From Plasmodium relictum (taxonomy: Eukaryota; Apicomplexa; Aconoidasida; Haemosporida; Plasmodiidae): 64,000 bases of DNA. The stretch spans positions 2,418,001-2,482,000 of the forward strand of contig NC_041690.1 of assembly GCF_900005765.1 (NCBI RefSeq), in the 5' to 3' direction. Position 1 is the first letter of the stretch. Every line of letters starts with the position of its first letter. The notes below the pieces were generated by a model, which saw only the letters and a list, made by a program, of their open reading frames with translations, had not been told where the DNA came from and did not search any database. The translations under genes were made by a program, and so were the position numbers. Shown piece after piece: positions 20,811 through 32,852 of the stretch.

Positions 20811-23800
20811 ATGATCATCAAAAAGTCACGAAATACATTAAAAATAGAAAATATCCTAAAAGAAAATATATTAAGAATAAAAAATATATTTAAAAAAAAA
20901 AAAATAACATTTAATAAAAAAGAAATAGATAAGAAAAAACTAAAAAATATGATTAATTTAACTTTTGAATCTATAACTGAAAATCCAAATTTTGTTGAAG
21001 AAGAAGAAAAAATTTTGAGTTACTGGAAACATATTGACGCATTTAATTTATCAAATAAATTATCTCAAAATAAAAAGCCTTTCATTTTTTATGATGGACC
21101 ACCCTTTGCTACTGGGTTACCCCATTATGGACATTTATTAGCTGGGATAATAAAAGATTGTATTACTAGATATAATTATCAATGCAATTATTCTGTTGAA
21201 AGGAGATTTGGTTGGGATTGCCACGGATTACCAATAGAATATGAAATAGAAAAAGAAAATAATATAAATAAAAAAGAAGATATTATGAAAATGGGTATAG
21301 ATGTATATAATGAGAAATGTAGAAACATTGTTTTAAAATATTCTAATGAATGGGTTTATACTGTAGAGAGAATTGGAAGATGGATAGATTTTTCTAATGA
21401 TTACAAAACAATGGATAAAACTTTTATGGAAAGTGTATGGTGGGTTTTTAGTGAATTATATAAAAGAAATTACATTTATAAATCCTTTAAAGTAATGCCA
21501 TATTCTTGTAAATGCAATACACCAATTTCTAACTTTGAATTAAATTTAAATTATAAAGATACACCTGATCCTAGTATTATTGTAAGTTTTGTTTTATTAT
21601 CTCCATTTCCGCATGTTCAGGATGAGTACAATATAGACGAGAAAAATGAAATATTTAAGAAATTTTCTATTTTTTATGACATATTTTTATCTGCAAAAAA
21701 TAATGTTCATAATAAAAATGAAAATGATAAAAGAGAAAATAGTCAACCAAATAATAATTCGAAGGATAATAATATTTTTGAAAATGAAGTATTGGCATGG
21801 ACTACTACACCTTGGACATTGCCTTCCAATTTGGCTTTATGTGCAAATGAAAATTTTATATATTTAAGAATATGTAATTTAGAAAATAATAGAATCATGA
21901 TATTAGCAGAATGCAGACTTGAATGGATAATTAAAGAACTTAAATTAAAAGTAGAAAATATACGTATATTAAATAGATTTAAAGGAAGCTACTTAAAAAA
22001 TTTAAAATATACTCCATTATTTAACAATTTTTATGAAAAATACAACTTTAAAGAAAATGCGTATAAAATTTTAGTAGATGATTTTGTTACTGATGATGCA
22101 GGTACAGGTATTGTTCATTGTGCCCCATCATATGGTGAAGATGATTTTCGTATTTGTAAAAATAATAACATTATAAATCCAGAAAAATCCATATTAATAG
22201 ATCCTTTAGATTCTAATGGATATTTTACTGGGGAAATAAAAGAGTTAGAAAATATGTATATAAAAGATGCAGATAATGTTATTAAGAAAAAGTTGAAGGA
22301 GAAAAATAGATTATTAAGTAACAATACTATTGTTCATTCATACCCTTTCTGTTGGAGAAGTGATACTCCATTAATTTATAGAGCTATACCAGCATGGTTT
22401 GTTAGGGTTAGTAACTCTACAAAAAATTTAATTAAAAACAATGATACGACATATTGGATTCCATCTCATATTAAGGAAAAAAAATTTCACAATTGGATAA
22501 AGGATGCAAAGGATTGGTGTATAAGCAGAAATAGATATTGGGGTACTCCTATACCAATTTGGTGTGATGAAAAAATGAATACCGTTGTTTGTATTGAGAG
22601 TATAAGACATTTAGAGGAATTATCAGGTGTCAAGAATATAAATGATTTACACAGGCATCATATTGATAAAATTGAAATTGAAAACCCCAATGGAAAACAT
22701 TTACCAAAATTAAAAAGAATACCAGAGGTTTTTGATTGTTGGTTTGAAAGTGGTTCAATGCCTTTTGCAAAAGTTCATTATCCATTTAGTATAAAACAAG
22801 AAGATCTTCATAAAATTTTTCCTGCTGATTTTATAGCTGAAGGATTAGATCAAACAAGAGGATGGTTTTATACTTTATTAGTTATCAGCACTTTGTTATT
22901 TGATAAAGCACCATATAAGAATTTAATATGTAATGGCCTTGTGTTGGCTTCAGATGGAAAAAAAATGAGTAAAAGATTAAAAAATTATCCAGATCCTATT
23001 TATATAATTAATAAATATGGAGCAGACAGCTTACGATTATACTTAATAAATTCAGTAGCTGTACGTGCAGAAAATTTGAAATTTCAAGAAAAAGGAGTTA
23101 ATGAAATTGTTAAAAGTTTTATCTTGCCGTATTATCACAGCTTTCGATTTTTTGCTCAAGAAGTTACAAGATTTGAAAATACACACCATACTAATTTCAT
23201 TTTTTGTGAAAGAAACATTTATGAAAATGATAATATTATGGATCAATGGTTATTTTCTTGTGTGCAAAATTTAATCAAATGTGTTCATTCAGAAATGAAA
23301 TCTTATAAATTGTACAATGTTCTTCCGAAACTTTTAAATTTTATCGAAAACTTAACGAACTGGTATATAAGATTAAATAGAGATAGAATGAGAGGTACAT
23401 TAGGCGAAACAAATTGTATTCATTCATTGAGCATCGTTTATAAAACTCTCTATTTATTTACTATTATTATGGCACCTTTTACACCTTTTATTTCCGAATA
23501 CATTTATCAATTATTGAAAAATATACAAACAAAAAGTCCGAACTCTTCTACAGTCACATCTAATAATATAAGTAACAAATTTGATGGACAAAATACAAAG
23601 AATTCATCGGAATTCAGTGATGATATAAAAAAGAGTGTTCATTTTATTATGTTACCACTTGTAGATGAAAATTATACAATTAACTATGAAATTATTGAAC
23701 TTATCGAAAATATGAAAAACGTTATTTTGCTGGGTAGAATTTTGCGAGAGAAGAGAAAAACACCTAATAAAAGACCATTAAAATCTCTAACTGTTTTACA

Positions 23801-24449
23801 TAAAAATATTGATTTTTTTAAAAACTTTGACAAAATTTCTAATTATATAAAAGAGGAATTGAACGTTTTAAATCTTGAATTCTCCAATGATACAAGCTGT
23901 CTCATTTTTTCTGCTGTACCAAATTATAAAAAATTAGGCATTAAATTAGGTCCTAATTTAAAGAATATTCAAAATAAAATAAAAAACATGAGTTCTGATG
24001 ATATTAAACATTATGAAGAAAATAAAAAAATTATTATTGATAATATTTTATTAGAAGATGATGACATCATTATACAAATGAAGCATAATCTACAAGATAC
24101 TAATACAGAAGCGCTAAGTAATAATTTTATAACTATCTTAATTGATTTTACAGCAGATGAACAATTAGAAAATATGGCAAATGCTAGAGAAATATGTAAT
24201 CATATACAGAAAATGAGAAAAAATTTGTCATTAAGTCAATATACTCCTATACAGATGTATATTTATATTCATGATGAAATATTAAAGCAAAAAATGATAA
24301 ATGAATTAAGTTATATTAAAAAATGCTTAAGAAGAGATTTAAATATAATGAATTCCCATGAAGACATTAAAACTTTACAAAATTCTTTTCATGAAGAAAC
24401 AATAAAAGTTAATGGAAAAAATATAACTGTTATTTTTACAAAAGATTAG
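20811..24449 (+). CDS. IleRS: Isoleucine--tRNA ligase, cytosolic
   Basis: 1212 residues, one exon, ATG start. This class I aminoacyl-tRNA synthetase charges tRNA-Ile with isoleucine. The HIGH signature is HYGH at 105-108 within GPPFATGLPHYGHLLAG, and the KMSKR loop is at 718-722 in SDGKKMSKRLKNYPDP. The CP1 editing domain shows AWTTTPWTLPSNLALC and DDAGTGIVHCAPSYGEDD, the ThrTrp and GTGxVH motifs used to clear mischarged valine. The anticodon-binding region includes NWYIRLNRDRMRG. The C-terminal extension (about 950-1212) is of the eukaryotic cytosolic type. A second candidate start is the Met at residue 47 (MINLTFES), where the conserved region begins; the upstream 46 residues are Lys/Asn-rich and poorly conserved in style. 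No organelle leader is evident. An Asn-rich insert sits in the CP1 domain near residue 300. Confidence 0.97.
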   Translation: MIIKKSRNTLKIENILKENILRIKNIFKKKKITFNKKEIDKKKLKNMINLTFESITENPNFVEEEEKILSYWKHIDAFNLSNKLSQNKKPFIFYDGPPFATGLPHYGHLLAGIIKDCITRYNYQCNYSVERRFGWDCHGLPIEYEIEKENNINKKEDIMKMGIDVYNEKCRNIVLKYSNEWVYTVERIGRWIDFSNDYKTMDKTFMESVWWVFSELYKRNYIYKSFKVMPYSCKCNTPISNFELNLNYKDTPDPSIIVSFVLLSPFPHVQDEYNIDEKNEIFKKFSIFYDIFLSAKNNVHNKNENDKRENSQPNNNSKDNNIFENEVLAWTTTPWTLPSNLALCANENFIYLRICNLENNRIMILAECRLEWIIKELKLKVENIRILNRFKGSYLKNLKYTPLFNNFYEKYNFKENAYKILVDDFVTDDAGTGIVHCAPSYGEDDFRICKNNNIINPEKSILIDPLDSNGYFTGEIKELENMYIKDADNVIKKKLKEKNRLLSNNTIVHSYPFCWRSDTPLIYRAIPAWFVRVSNSTKNLIKNNDTTYWIPSHIKEKKFHNWIKDAKDWCISRNRYWGTPIPIWCDEKMNTVVCIESIRHLEELSGVKNINDLHRHHIDKIEIENPNGKHLPKLKRIPEVFDCWFESGSMPFAKVHYPFSIKQEDLHKIFPADFIAEGLDQTRGWFYTLLVISTLLFDKAPYKNLICNGLVLASDGKKMSKRLKNYPDPIYIINKYGADSLRLYLINSVAVRAENLKFQEKGVNEIVKSFILPYYHSFRFFAQEVTRFENTHHTNFIFCERNIYENDNIMDQWLFSCVQNLIKCVHSEMKSYKLYNVLPKLLNFIENLTNWYIRLNRDRMRGTLGETNCIHSLSIVYKTLYLFTIIMAPFTPFISEYIYQLLKNIQTKSPNSSTVTSNNISNKFDGQNTKNSSEFSDDIKKSVHFIMLPLVDENYTINYEIIELIENMKNVILLGRILREKRKTPNKRPLKSLTVLHKNIDFFKNFDKISNYIKEELNVLNLEFSNDTSCLIFSAVPNYKKLGIKLGPNLKNIQNKIKNMSSDDIKHYEENKKIIIDNILLEDDDIIIQMKHNLQDTNTEALSNNFITILIDFTADEQLENMANAREICNHIQKMRKNLSLSQYTPIQMYIYIHDEILKQKMINELSYIKKCLRRDLNIMNSHEDIKTLQNSFHEETIKVNGKNITVIFTKD

Positions 24450-25413
24450 AATTAATATAAAAAAAAAAAAAAAAATTTCTAGAAAAAAACTTAATATTTC
24501 ATTTATGTAAAATGCATATATATGTGCTACTATAAACTATAAAAAATAAAGTGAAGCATTAAATTATATTATTTATGAAATTATATGTTCATATTGTTTT
24601 TTATTTTTAAATATTATATAATTCTTTAATTAAAAAAAAACAATGAAATTAAGCATTTTAATTTTATAAATATTATTAATAACTCAAAAAAAAAAAAAAA
24701 ATAGTAACCTAAATTATAAAATGGCACATTTATTTTTTTAATAATTTAAGTTCATTTTAGTTATAAATAAAATTATTATTATTTATATCTTAAATACATA
24801 CAATTGTAAAATTTTATATGTATCTATTGAATTTATGTATTAACTTTATATATATATATATATATATATATAAATTATTTACCTATTCATTTATTATTTT
24901 ATTTTTTTTAAACTTGAAGAAAGAATTAAAATTATATTTTATTATTTTAAAAGTAAAATGCAAACATTTTATTTTTTTTTTTTTCTTTGATTATTTATTT
25001 TATTAAAAAGATAAAAAAAAAAAAAAAATAAGAAATTATAAAACTCTAAAATGAAAATAAACAAAATTATAAAATTTTATTTTTTTTTTTAAATTATTTA
25101 AACATTATATATATATAAATGTAATATTTAAAAAATAAAAGGTTTTAAAAATGTACATAATACATTTTAATAATTTCTAAAAAAAAATATGGTACAATTA
25201 TCGTACGAAATTATATAAATTATTATTTTTATATTTATTTTATTTTTTCAAACAAAAAATCAAATATATATATAAAACTTTAAATATTGTCTGTTTTAAC
25301 ATTTAGTAGCATCTCTATTATACTTATTTTATTACTTTTTTAATCAGTAATTAAATCATATTTTCCTTTATGTCCCTTATTATTATGTACTTTTTTCTAT
25401 TTTTTTTTTTTTT
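24450..25413. other. Convergent intergenic gap, nothing coding seen
   Basis: Spacer between the IleRS and eIF6 stops, with poly-A and poly-T tracts and a TA run at about 24848-24872. The short open frame at 24818-25006 is Tyr/Ile/Phe-only and judged chance. Confidence 0.65.
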
Positions 25414-26157
25414 TTATATCATGGTTTTAATAATAGAAGATTTGTACTTGAAATTATTTGTAATATTATTATCATTTATATTATTAAGTTTAAACACTTT
25501 TTCAATAATACTTAATTCAATAGATGTCGTATCCATTCCACAAAAAGCAGACCAATCATTAGCAACTAAACCTGAACCAATAAGATCACTTCCTCTGTTT
25601 ATTGTACCAGTTATTAATGGTATTTGTAAAAGTTCAGATAATTCTTCTATTTCTTGTGAAGATGTCATAGCATGTAATAAACCCCCATTATTAGTAAAAT
25701 AAGAATATGTACCAACTAATAAGTTACCAGCAATAGATGTTCTAAAAACTTCTATATCTAAAACATCTTGAATAATTTCTTCTGTTTCTCTATCTATATC
25801 TGTATGTATTAAACCAACATAATCATTTGCAGTTATGCAATTACCTAAAGCTGATAATCTCTCTTCAATTCTTTTTATTTTTACATTTTCTGGTAATGAA
25901 TTTCTTAAATGTAATAATTCCTGATCTGTACATATGCTAGATACTAATAACCCTTTTCTATTACCAACACATACCCTTCCTATAACCTTTGTACCACCTA
26001 TTGTTGTATAAATTAGGGGTATATGTTGTGATAATTCAGATTCAAATACACTTGAAAAATTTTCTGAACTTCCCAAAGCGATTAATGCATATGAATTCGT
26101 TAATCTTGAAAATACACCAACTTCGTTAGAATTCTCAAATTGAACTCTAATTGCCAT
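25414..26157 (-). CDS. EIF6: Eukaryotic translation initiation factor 6 (anti-association factor)
   Basis: 247 residues, one exon, ATG start. eIF6 binds the 60S subunit at uL14, helps pre-60S maturation in the nucleolus and blocks early joining to 40S. The pentein fold repeats are recognisable throughout: [20 protein letters not shown] at the start, [94 protein letters not shown] and [20 protein letters not shown]. Length matches the family (about 245). The last 20 or so residues are Asn/Lys-rich and unlike the conserved acidic tails. The gene encoding its ribosomal binding site, RPL23/uL14, also lies in this window, but 22 kb away. Confidence 0.97.
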   Translation of the reverse strand: MAIRVQFENSNEVGVFSRLTNSYALIALGSSENFSSVFESELSQHIPLIYTTIGGTKVIGRVCVGNRKGLLVSSICTDQELLHLRNSLPENVKIKRIEERLSALGNCITANDYVGLIHTDIDRETEEIIQDVLDIEVFRTSIAGNLLVGTYSYFTNNGGLLHAMTSSQEIEELSELLQIPLITGTINRGSDLIGSGLVANDWSAFCGMDTTSIELSIIEKVFKLNNINDNNITNNFKYKSSIIKTMI

Positions 26158-28095
26158 TTGTTTGGAACACTTTTAATAAACCTAAAATATTTATATTTTT
26201 GTGTAGTTAAATTTCTTTAATTAGAATTAAATATATTAATTCTTTTAATTCCTTTGAATGTTATTTTTTACGTTTTTTAAAGTAAAAAAATTTTTATTTT
26301 TAGTTTATATTTCTTTATTCTTTAGTATAATTTATTTAAAAATGTATATAAAAACAAATTTTTTTATAAAATGGTGTTTTTTTTGATACAGAATAAAATA
26401 AAATATCTAATTACAAAAAAAAAAAAAAAAAAAAAGAAAAAGAAATAAATAAATAAATATGAAAAAAAAAGGAATTAAGTATATAAGTAAATTTGGTGTC
26501 CAAAGATTATCACAAATAAAAGATATATATATTTCTTAATTATGTTAATATAATAATCTTAAAAAGTATAATTAAAAAAAAATAAAAATTTTGTATTTGG
26601 CTTATTATCTCATTTTTGTTATGTTACATAAAATATTTTTTGTTCTTTGTTCTTGTTTTTAGATATATTTTTTTTCTTTTTAATCCTACAATTATATTAA
26701 AAAAAAATCTACATATTATGCCATTTTCATTTTAATTCTTTAATAATAAATTAATTGTTTTAAAGAAATGTACACAAAAAAGTTCATATTCATATATATA
26801 TATATATATATACATATAGATTTTATATATACATAAGTTTTTTTTTTTCGAAAAAGTTTAATTTACAAAATTGTTTATTTTTTTATTTTTGCTACAATGG
26901 ATATGGATTATTTTTATAATATACTAATAATGAATATAATTTTTTTTTTTTTATCATAAAAAAAATTAAAATTTTTTTTTTTTTATTTTGATCTTTGTAT
27001 ATATAATTTAAATGAAGTAAAATTATCGATATATGTGATATTTTATTTATTATTTTTTTAAATGTATTTTTAAAATTTTTTTAAAAATTCTTATATGTAG
27101 TGACAAAACATTTAATAGAAAGAGTAAAAAAAATGAACTTTTTATTTATAGATACATATGCTTTGCAAAAAGCATAACAAAATTATCTTTATGTTATTAA
27201 TTCAACAAAAATTTTTTTAGAAAAATAATAAATAATAACTAAAAAAAAATAATAACCTATTTTTGCATTAAAATATATGAAATAACATAAAAATTATTCG
27301 ATATTTACAATAATTTTATAAAATACTTTTTTATTGAATTTAATATTAGCGTATTTTTATTTTTATTTTTTTGATTTTTACAGTTCTTCATTTGCTTGTA
27401 ATTTAAATTTATAATTTATCTTTAAAATAATAAAATAATTTTAATATATATATAGCTTTTTAAATAAATGATTTATTTAAAAAGATATGTATATTTAATT
27501 TAAAAAAAGTAAATTAAGAGAACAATAAAAAATATTTGTAGAATTATTATAATTTAATTAGATAAAATAATAAAAAATATAAAATTAATAAAAATTATTT
27601 ACTTTATAAAATCAAGAGAATATGAAAAAGGAAAAGTATATATTATCTATTTTATTTTAAAATGAAAATTATTTTCATTTTACAAAAAAAAATGTAAAAT
27701 GAAATAAGTTGAAGACGTTTATATTGGTGAATATAAAGATTCAATTTTCATGTAGAAGTAAATTTATAAGTTAATCATTCAAAAATTTTTAAATTTCATT
27801 TTTAATAATGAATTTTATTATTATTAATAATTATTATAATTAAAATTTTGTTGTGAATGGGAATAATATAGTAATGAAATTAATAAAGTGAGTAAAAATA
27901 ATAATTTTAAAAATTTGTAGTTATTATTATCTTCATAAGATACATATTTTTAATGATTAAATATTCATGTTTAATTAATTCATATTTTTTTTTAAATATC
28001 TTACTAAAAATTTAAAAAAAATTTGAGGAATTTTTTAGTATTAATTTTTTGAACATTAAATTATTTATTTTTTTTTTTTATTAAAGTTATGTACA
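26158..28095. promoter_or_regulatory. Divergent promoter region between eIF6 and the DEAD helicase, with overlapping inverted repeats
   Basis: 1.94 kb upstream of both genes. It contains long A/T tracts, a TA run near 26793-26811 and two overlapping inverted repeats at 27659-27704. No coding or RNA gene was supported. Confidence 0.5.
27659..27704. repeat. Two overlapping inverted repeats sharing an arm
   Basis: AAAATGAAAA (27659-27668) pairs with TTTTCATTTT (27672-27681) across a 3-bp loop. The overlapping arm TTTCATTTTACA (27673-27684) also pairs with TGTAAAATGAAA (27693-27704) across an 8-A spacer. The two hairpins exclude each other. It lies about 400 bp before the helicase ATG. Confidence 0.7.
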
Positions 28096-29499
28096 ATGAG
28101 TAAAAGATCTTTATTAAGATTTTCAAAATTAAATAGATTATTGCACATAAAAAAATATTTAAAAAAATTACTTTTAGAAAAAAAAAGGAAAAGAAAAAAA
28201 GAAGAGACGGATACAGATGAAATGAAAAATAACAATATAACCTTTGAAAATTTAGGAATAGAAGATTGGTTAATTAAAATTAGTAAAAGTGTTCAAATAA
28301 ATTATCCAACGAAAATTCAACAATTATGTTTACCATTAATTATTCAAGGAAAAAATGTTATTGGATCTTCTGAAACTGGAAGTGGAAAGACAATTTGTTA
28401 CTGTTGGAGTATATTACAAGAATTAAATAAAAATTTTTATGCTATTTTTGCTTTAATTTTACTACCAACAAGAGAATTAGTTTTGCAAATAATAGAACAA
28501 TTTCATTTATATGGGAGTAAAATAGGTGTAAAAATTTTATCATGCATAGGTGGATATTCATTAATAGAACAAAGAAAAAATATTTTAAGCAAACCACATG
28601 TAGTTATAGGTACACCTGGTAGAGTTAGTGATATATTGGATAACTGTGAAGATATAAAAAATTGTTTTAAAAGATTAAAATATTTAGTTTTAGATGAAGC
28701 AGATTTACTTTTACAAAAATGCTTTGAAAGTAAACTAAAAATAATTTTAGATAATTTACAAAAAAATAACAACGAAAGAAAAACATTATTTTTTAGCTCA
28801 ACAATTACTCATTCAATACAACTATTAATGAAATCTTTTCCCAATGACAACTTAGTTTTGGTAAATGCTAATAAAAATCAAAAGCCTGTAAAAAATTTGG
28901 ATCAAAAATATATATATGTTGATGAAATTGCACAAATAACTTATTTAGTTTATATTTTAAAAAATAAATTGATTGATTTATCAGGCATCATTTTTACAGC
29001 CAACAGTTATAAGTGTCAATTAATCTATTCAGTTTTAAATATTTTAGGAAATTTTTCTGTTGAATGTATTCATTCGTCAAAAGAACAAAATAAAAGAATT
29101 TCATCTTTATCAAAATTTAAAAACGGATTATGTAAAATACTTGTTGCAACTGATCTAATTAGCAGAGGGATAGATATACCCAAAATAGCTTTTGTTATCA
29201 ATTTTGATTTTCCAAATGATACTATTCAATATATTCATAGGGTGGGTAGAACTGCAAGAGCTAATAGGAAAGGTCTAGCTATTTCCTTTATTGATAAAAA
29301 AGACATAGCAAATTTTAAAAACGTCAAAAAAATTATGAAAAATAAATTAAAACCTTATATACTTGATAAAAACGAAGTTTTAAAAGATATGTTTAAAATT
29401 GGAAGAGCTATAAAAAAAGCTGAAATAATGCTGGAAGAACAAAAAGATATTAAAAAGGAAAATGAACAGCTAAAATATTATATTTATCATAATGAATGA
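28096..29499 (+). CDS. DBP8: DEAD-box ATP-dependent RNA helicase, Dbp8/DDX49 type
   Basis: 467 residues, one exon, ATG start. The full helicase core is present: Q motif with FENLGIEDWL and PTKIQQ, Walker A SETGSGKT (92-99), Ia PTRELV, GG, Ib TPGR, DEAD (200-203), motif III, V with SRGID and VI HRVGRTAR (381-388). The wording VIGSSETGSGKT, followed by IFALILLPTREL and PHVVIGTPGRV, is that of Dbp8/DDX49, a nucleolar helicase used in early 18S rRNA processing. Motif III reads SST rather than the common SAT, a mild change since both residues that coordinate ATP hydrolysis with unwinding are hydroxylated. The N-terminal 45 residues are very basic, fitting nucleolar targeting. The assignment to subfamily is by motif wording, not a tree. 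Confidence 0.9.
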   Translation: MSKRSLLRFSKLNRLLHIKKYLKKLLLEKKRKRKKEETDTDEMKNNNITFENLGIEDWLIKISKSVQINYPTKIQQLCLPLIIQGKNVIGSSETGSGKTICYCWSILQELNKNFYAIFALILLPTRELVLQIIEQFHLYGSKIGVKILSCIGGYSLIEQRKNILSKPHVVIGTPGRVSDILDNCEDIKNCFKRLKYLVLDEADLLLQKCFESKLKIILDNLQKNNNERKTLFFSSTITHSIQLLMKSFPNDNLVLVNANKNQKPVKNLDQKYIYVDEIAQITYLVYILKNKLIDLSGIIFTANSYKCQLIYSVLNILGNFSVECIHSSKEQNKRISSLSKFKNGLCKILVATDLISRGIDIPKIAFVINFDFPNDTIQYIHRVGRTARANRKGLAISFIDKKDIANFKNVKKIMKNKLKPYILDKNEVLKDMFKIGRAIKKAEIMLEEQKDIKKENEQLKYYIYHNE

Positions 29500-30923
29500 A
29501 ACTGTAAAAAGAAATTTAATATATCAAACTAAGAAATATAAAATAAAATAAATACACATAATGTAAACTAATAAATCGGATAAATAATTAAAATTATGCA
29601 ATTATTAAATATAAAAGGTGGACTTATTCATAATTAACTCAAATATATTAAAATTTTAAAAAATTGTACATATATTTTATCAAAAAAAGTTTTAATCTAA
29701 TACTTATAGAAAATAATGAATTATTATTACGTCTCTTATTTTTTTTGATTAATTAGAAGATGCATATTTATATATTTGTCTTGTTTATATTTTTTTTTTT
29801 ATTTCTATTTATTAAAACTTACATATTCATTTATTTATACACTTAAACATTATTATTTGTTTCTTTATCTCCCTAAAGTTTAATATTTGTTTAAATAAAT
29901 CTTAAAAATATATTTAATGATTTTTAAGTTTAACTATAAATTAAAAATAAACTTTATATATTTTTAAATTTATATTCTTTGTAATATATTTTTTTTTAAA
30001 ACTATTAATAAAAAAGAAATGTTTCAGCGTACTTGTATTTTTTTTTATTTTTAATTTATTTTTTTTTGTTTTTTTTTTTTTTATTTTCTATTCTTTAATT
30101 GTGCTTAGACAATCTATATTTTTTTGTTTTCAATTTATTTTTAATTATTTTATTTTTATTTCTTTATTTTGAATTTTATTTTAACTATTCTAATTTTGTT
30201 TTAATTTTGTCAGTGAAATTTGAATCACCTGTTATAAAAAAAATAAATTTAAGATAAAAATTGATATATTAATTGAAAACAAAATTTATAAACTAATTAT
30301 TCTTTTATATTATTCAATGAGAATATTTTTTATATTTCCTTAAATGGAAAAAAAAAAGAAAACTTTCTATAATATACACTAAATTCTATTTTTTATAAAA
30401 TTTAAAATTTCATCTATCTCAAATTCATATATATATATATACATATTTATAAAAATTTTAATCTTACACATAAGAGTAAAAACAAAAATAGATAAAAAAA
30501 AAATTAGAAATAAAATAAATAATTTTATCTTTATTTTTATTTTTTTGTTTTAATTTAAAAAAATTTAAATACTTTTTACATATAATAGCGAATTGTTTTA
30601 TTTATTCTTTTTTATCTTTGTTGTTCTCTTAAATGAAAAACATAATAGAATTCTATAAAATTTTAATTATAATCCTATTTTATAATATTTCTTGTAGAAC
30701 ATATACGTTTTAATTTATGATCAATATAATTTACTTCTTTCTTTTTCTTTCTTTTAAAGTTAATAATATTCAAATTATAAAGTACTTTATTCTTTCAAGC
30801 ATATAAACTATAATGAATATTCTCACAATTTATCTGTAATATTCTTTTTTTTCTTTTTTTTTCTTTTTTCTTTATTTATTAACAAATCTAAATCCGTTGA
30901 AATACTTGATATTGTTACCTTTA
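29500..30923. other. Tandem intergenic gap upstream of the AP endonuclease gene
   Basis: 1.4 kb of very AT-rich spacer containing the helicase 3' UTR and the APN1 promoter. A possible short minus-strand terminal exon at 30185-30228 is noted in the findings. The region before APN1 is a C/T-rich tract (30841-30878). Confidence 0.5.
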
Positions 30924-32381
30924 ATGATTTTTAATTTAACTATCTTTTTTTTTTTGTGTATGTTACCGTTTAATTTTTTTAAAGATAATATATTTACCCT
31001 TTCATATAGGATTATAAATAAAAATAATTATTTAAATAATAGTAAATACATCCATTTTAGTAAAGCTCTTTTTGAAAAATATTACAATATTAATTATATA
31101 AATATAAGAAATAATAAAATAATAAAAGAAAAAGAAGAAAAACTTTTTTCAAAAAGTTTTCATCAGAAAACACGAGAAGTAATTGAAATTGGTCAGAAAA
31201 TACGTACATCAACAATGGAAGAACATAACAAAAGTGATGAGAAAAATAATATAAAATTAGAGAAGGAAGTTAATGAGCAAGTGAAAGATATGAGTACAAT
31301 AAATACTAAAAAAGAAAATGAAGAAAAAAGTAGAAACATTGTAAAAACTGAGAAAAATAATGTATCAGAAAAAAGTGTGATAAAAAAAAAAATAGATAAA
31401 AAGGGAATAAAAAAAAAAAAGTCAGAAATATCAACAAATAGTACATCATATCCACCGATTCCTAGTAGTCTTGAAAAAAGATGGGATGATTTTAAAAAAA
31501 TAAAAGATTATGCAAAAAAAACAAATGTATATTTAGGAGCTCATATATCAGCTTCTGGTGGAGTACAAAATGCACCTGTTAATTCTTTTAATATTTCGGG
31601 TTTATCATTTGCTTTATTTTTAAAAAATCAAAGAAAATGGGAAAGTGCATCTTTAACTTCTGATAATATTAAGAAATTTGAAGAAAATTGCAAGAAATAT
31701 GAATACGACAAAAATTTGATCTTACCTCATGGATCATATCTAATAAATTTAGCTAACCCAGATAAAGAAAAAAGAGAAAAATCGTATTTATCCTTTTTAG
31801 ATGATATTAAAAGATGTGAACAATTAAAAATAAAAATGTATAATTTCCATCCTGGTTCTACTGTTGGTTTATGTTCCGTTGAAGAAGGAATAAAAAATAT
31901 ATCTGATTGTATAAATAGAGCTCTTAAAGAAACATCTGGTGTTACAATAGTTTTAGAAAATTCAGCAGGGCAAAAAAATTCCATAGGATCAAAATTTGAG
32001 CATTTAAGAGATATTATAAATCAAGTTAATGATAAAAGCCGTATAGGAGTATGTTTAGATACATGCCACACCTTAGCAGCTGGTTATAATATAAAATCGT
32101 ATGAAAGTTTCGACAAAGTAATGAAGCAATTTGATGAAATAGTAAATGCAAAATATCTCAAAGCTGTTCATCTAAATGATTCTAAATCTGATATAGGAAG
32201 TGGATTAGATAGACATGAAAACATTGGAAAAGGAAAATTAACTATAGATACATTTAAATATATTATGAATTCCAATTATTTTAAAAATATTCCAATAATC
32301 CTAGAAACACCAGATGTAACAAATGATGAATCAGTTTATAAATACGAAATTGAATATTTATATAAGCTATGTTTAATGTAA
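30924..32381 (+). CDS. APN1: AP endonuclease, endonuclease IV family (APN1)
   Basis: 485 residues from the ATG at 30924; the open frame begins at a TTG 27 bases earlier. The N-terminus is hydrophobic ([15 protein letters not shown]) followed by a long Lys/Asn/Glu-rich stretch. That suggests organelle targeting, as reported for the Plasmodium family member. The endonuclease IV barrel occupies about residues 195-485. All metal-binding segments of E. coli Nfo are intact: [67 protein letters not shown] and ILETPD, supplying the His, Glu and Asp ligands of the trinuclear zinc site. It cuts 5' to abasic sites in base-excision repair. No truncation is seen. Confidence 0.95.
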   Translation: MIFNLTIFFFLCMLPFNFFKDNIFTLSYRIINKNNYLNNSKYIHFSKALFEKYYNINYINIRNNKIIKEKEEKLFSKSFHQKTREVIEIGQKIRTSTMEEHNKSDEKNNIKLEKEVNEQVKDMSTINTKKENEEKSRNIVKTEKNNVSEKSVIKKKIDKKGIKKKKSEISTNSTSYPPIPSSLEKRWDDFKKIKDYAKKTNVYLGAHISASGGVQNAPVNSFNISGLSFALFLKNQRKWESASLTSDNIKKFEENCKKYEYDKNLILPHGSYLINLANPDKEKREKSYLSFLDDIKRCEQLKIKMYNFHPGSTVGLCSVEEGIKNISDCINRALKETSGVTIVLENSAGQKNSIGSKFEHLRDIINQVNDKSRIGVCLDTCHTLAAGYNIKSYESFDKVMKQFDEIVNAKYLKAVHLNDSKSDIGSGLDRHENIGKGKLTIDTFKYIMNSNYFKNIPIILETPDVTNDESVYKYEIEYLYKLCLM

Positions 32382-32852
32382 ACAAAATTATGTATAATAA
32401 TATTTCATATGAAATTTACCAATATTTATATGTTTTCTATTTAAATAAATCAAAATATATTTTAAAAGATTAAATAATAATATAAAAGTACTTTCATATT
32501 AACTATTAAATACATATTTATTAAAATAAATAAATAATATACTATTTTAAAAGTTAAAAGCATTATCAAATTATAGTATCCTTTAATTTCTAGATTGTTT
32601 TTTTTTTTTCTTGTATTATTATATTATATAAATTCCTAAAGGAAACAATATAAATTTAAATAGAATTTCTATATATATTTTTAATTTTTTTTTTTTTTTC
32701 TTTTATTATTGAACACTTTTTTTTTAAATATAATTTTAGAAATTAAAAGTTACTAGAGTTGTATTTTAATTTTCATATCTGTTCTGATAAAGTAATATAT
32801 AACATTTTATTCCTTATTTATATAACGTGATAATAATAAATACCTAATTAAT
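32382..32852. other. Convergent intergenic gap, nothing coding seen
   Basis: AT spacer between the APN1 and SFM1-like stops. It contains T tracts (32598-32608, 32685-32699) and probable 3' UTRs only. Confidence 0.65.

Noticed and set aside
25370-25702. 110-codon plus-strand frame
   Set aside because: Antisense shadow of the eIF6 gene.
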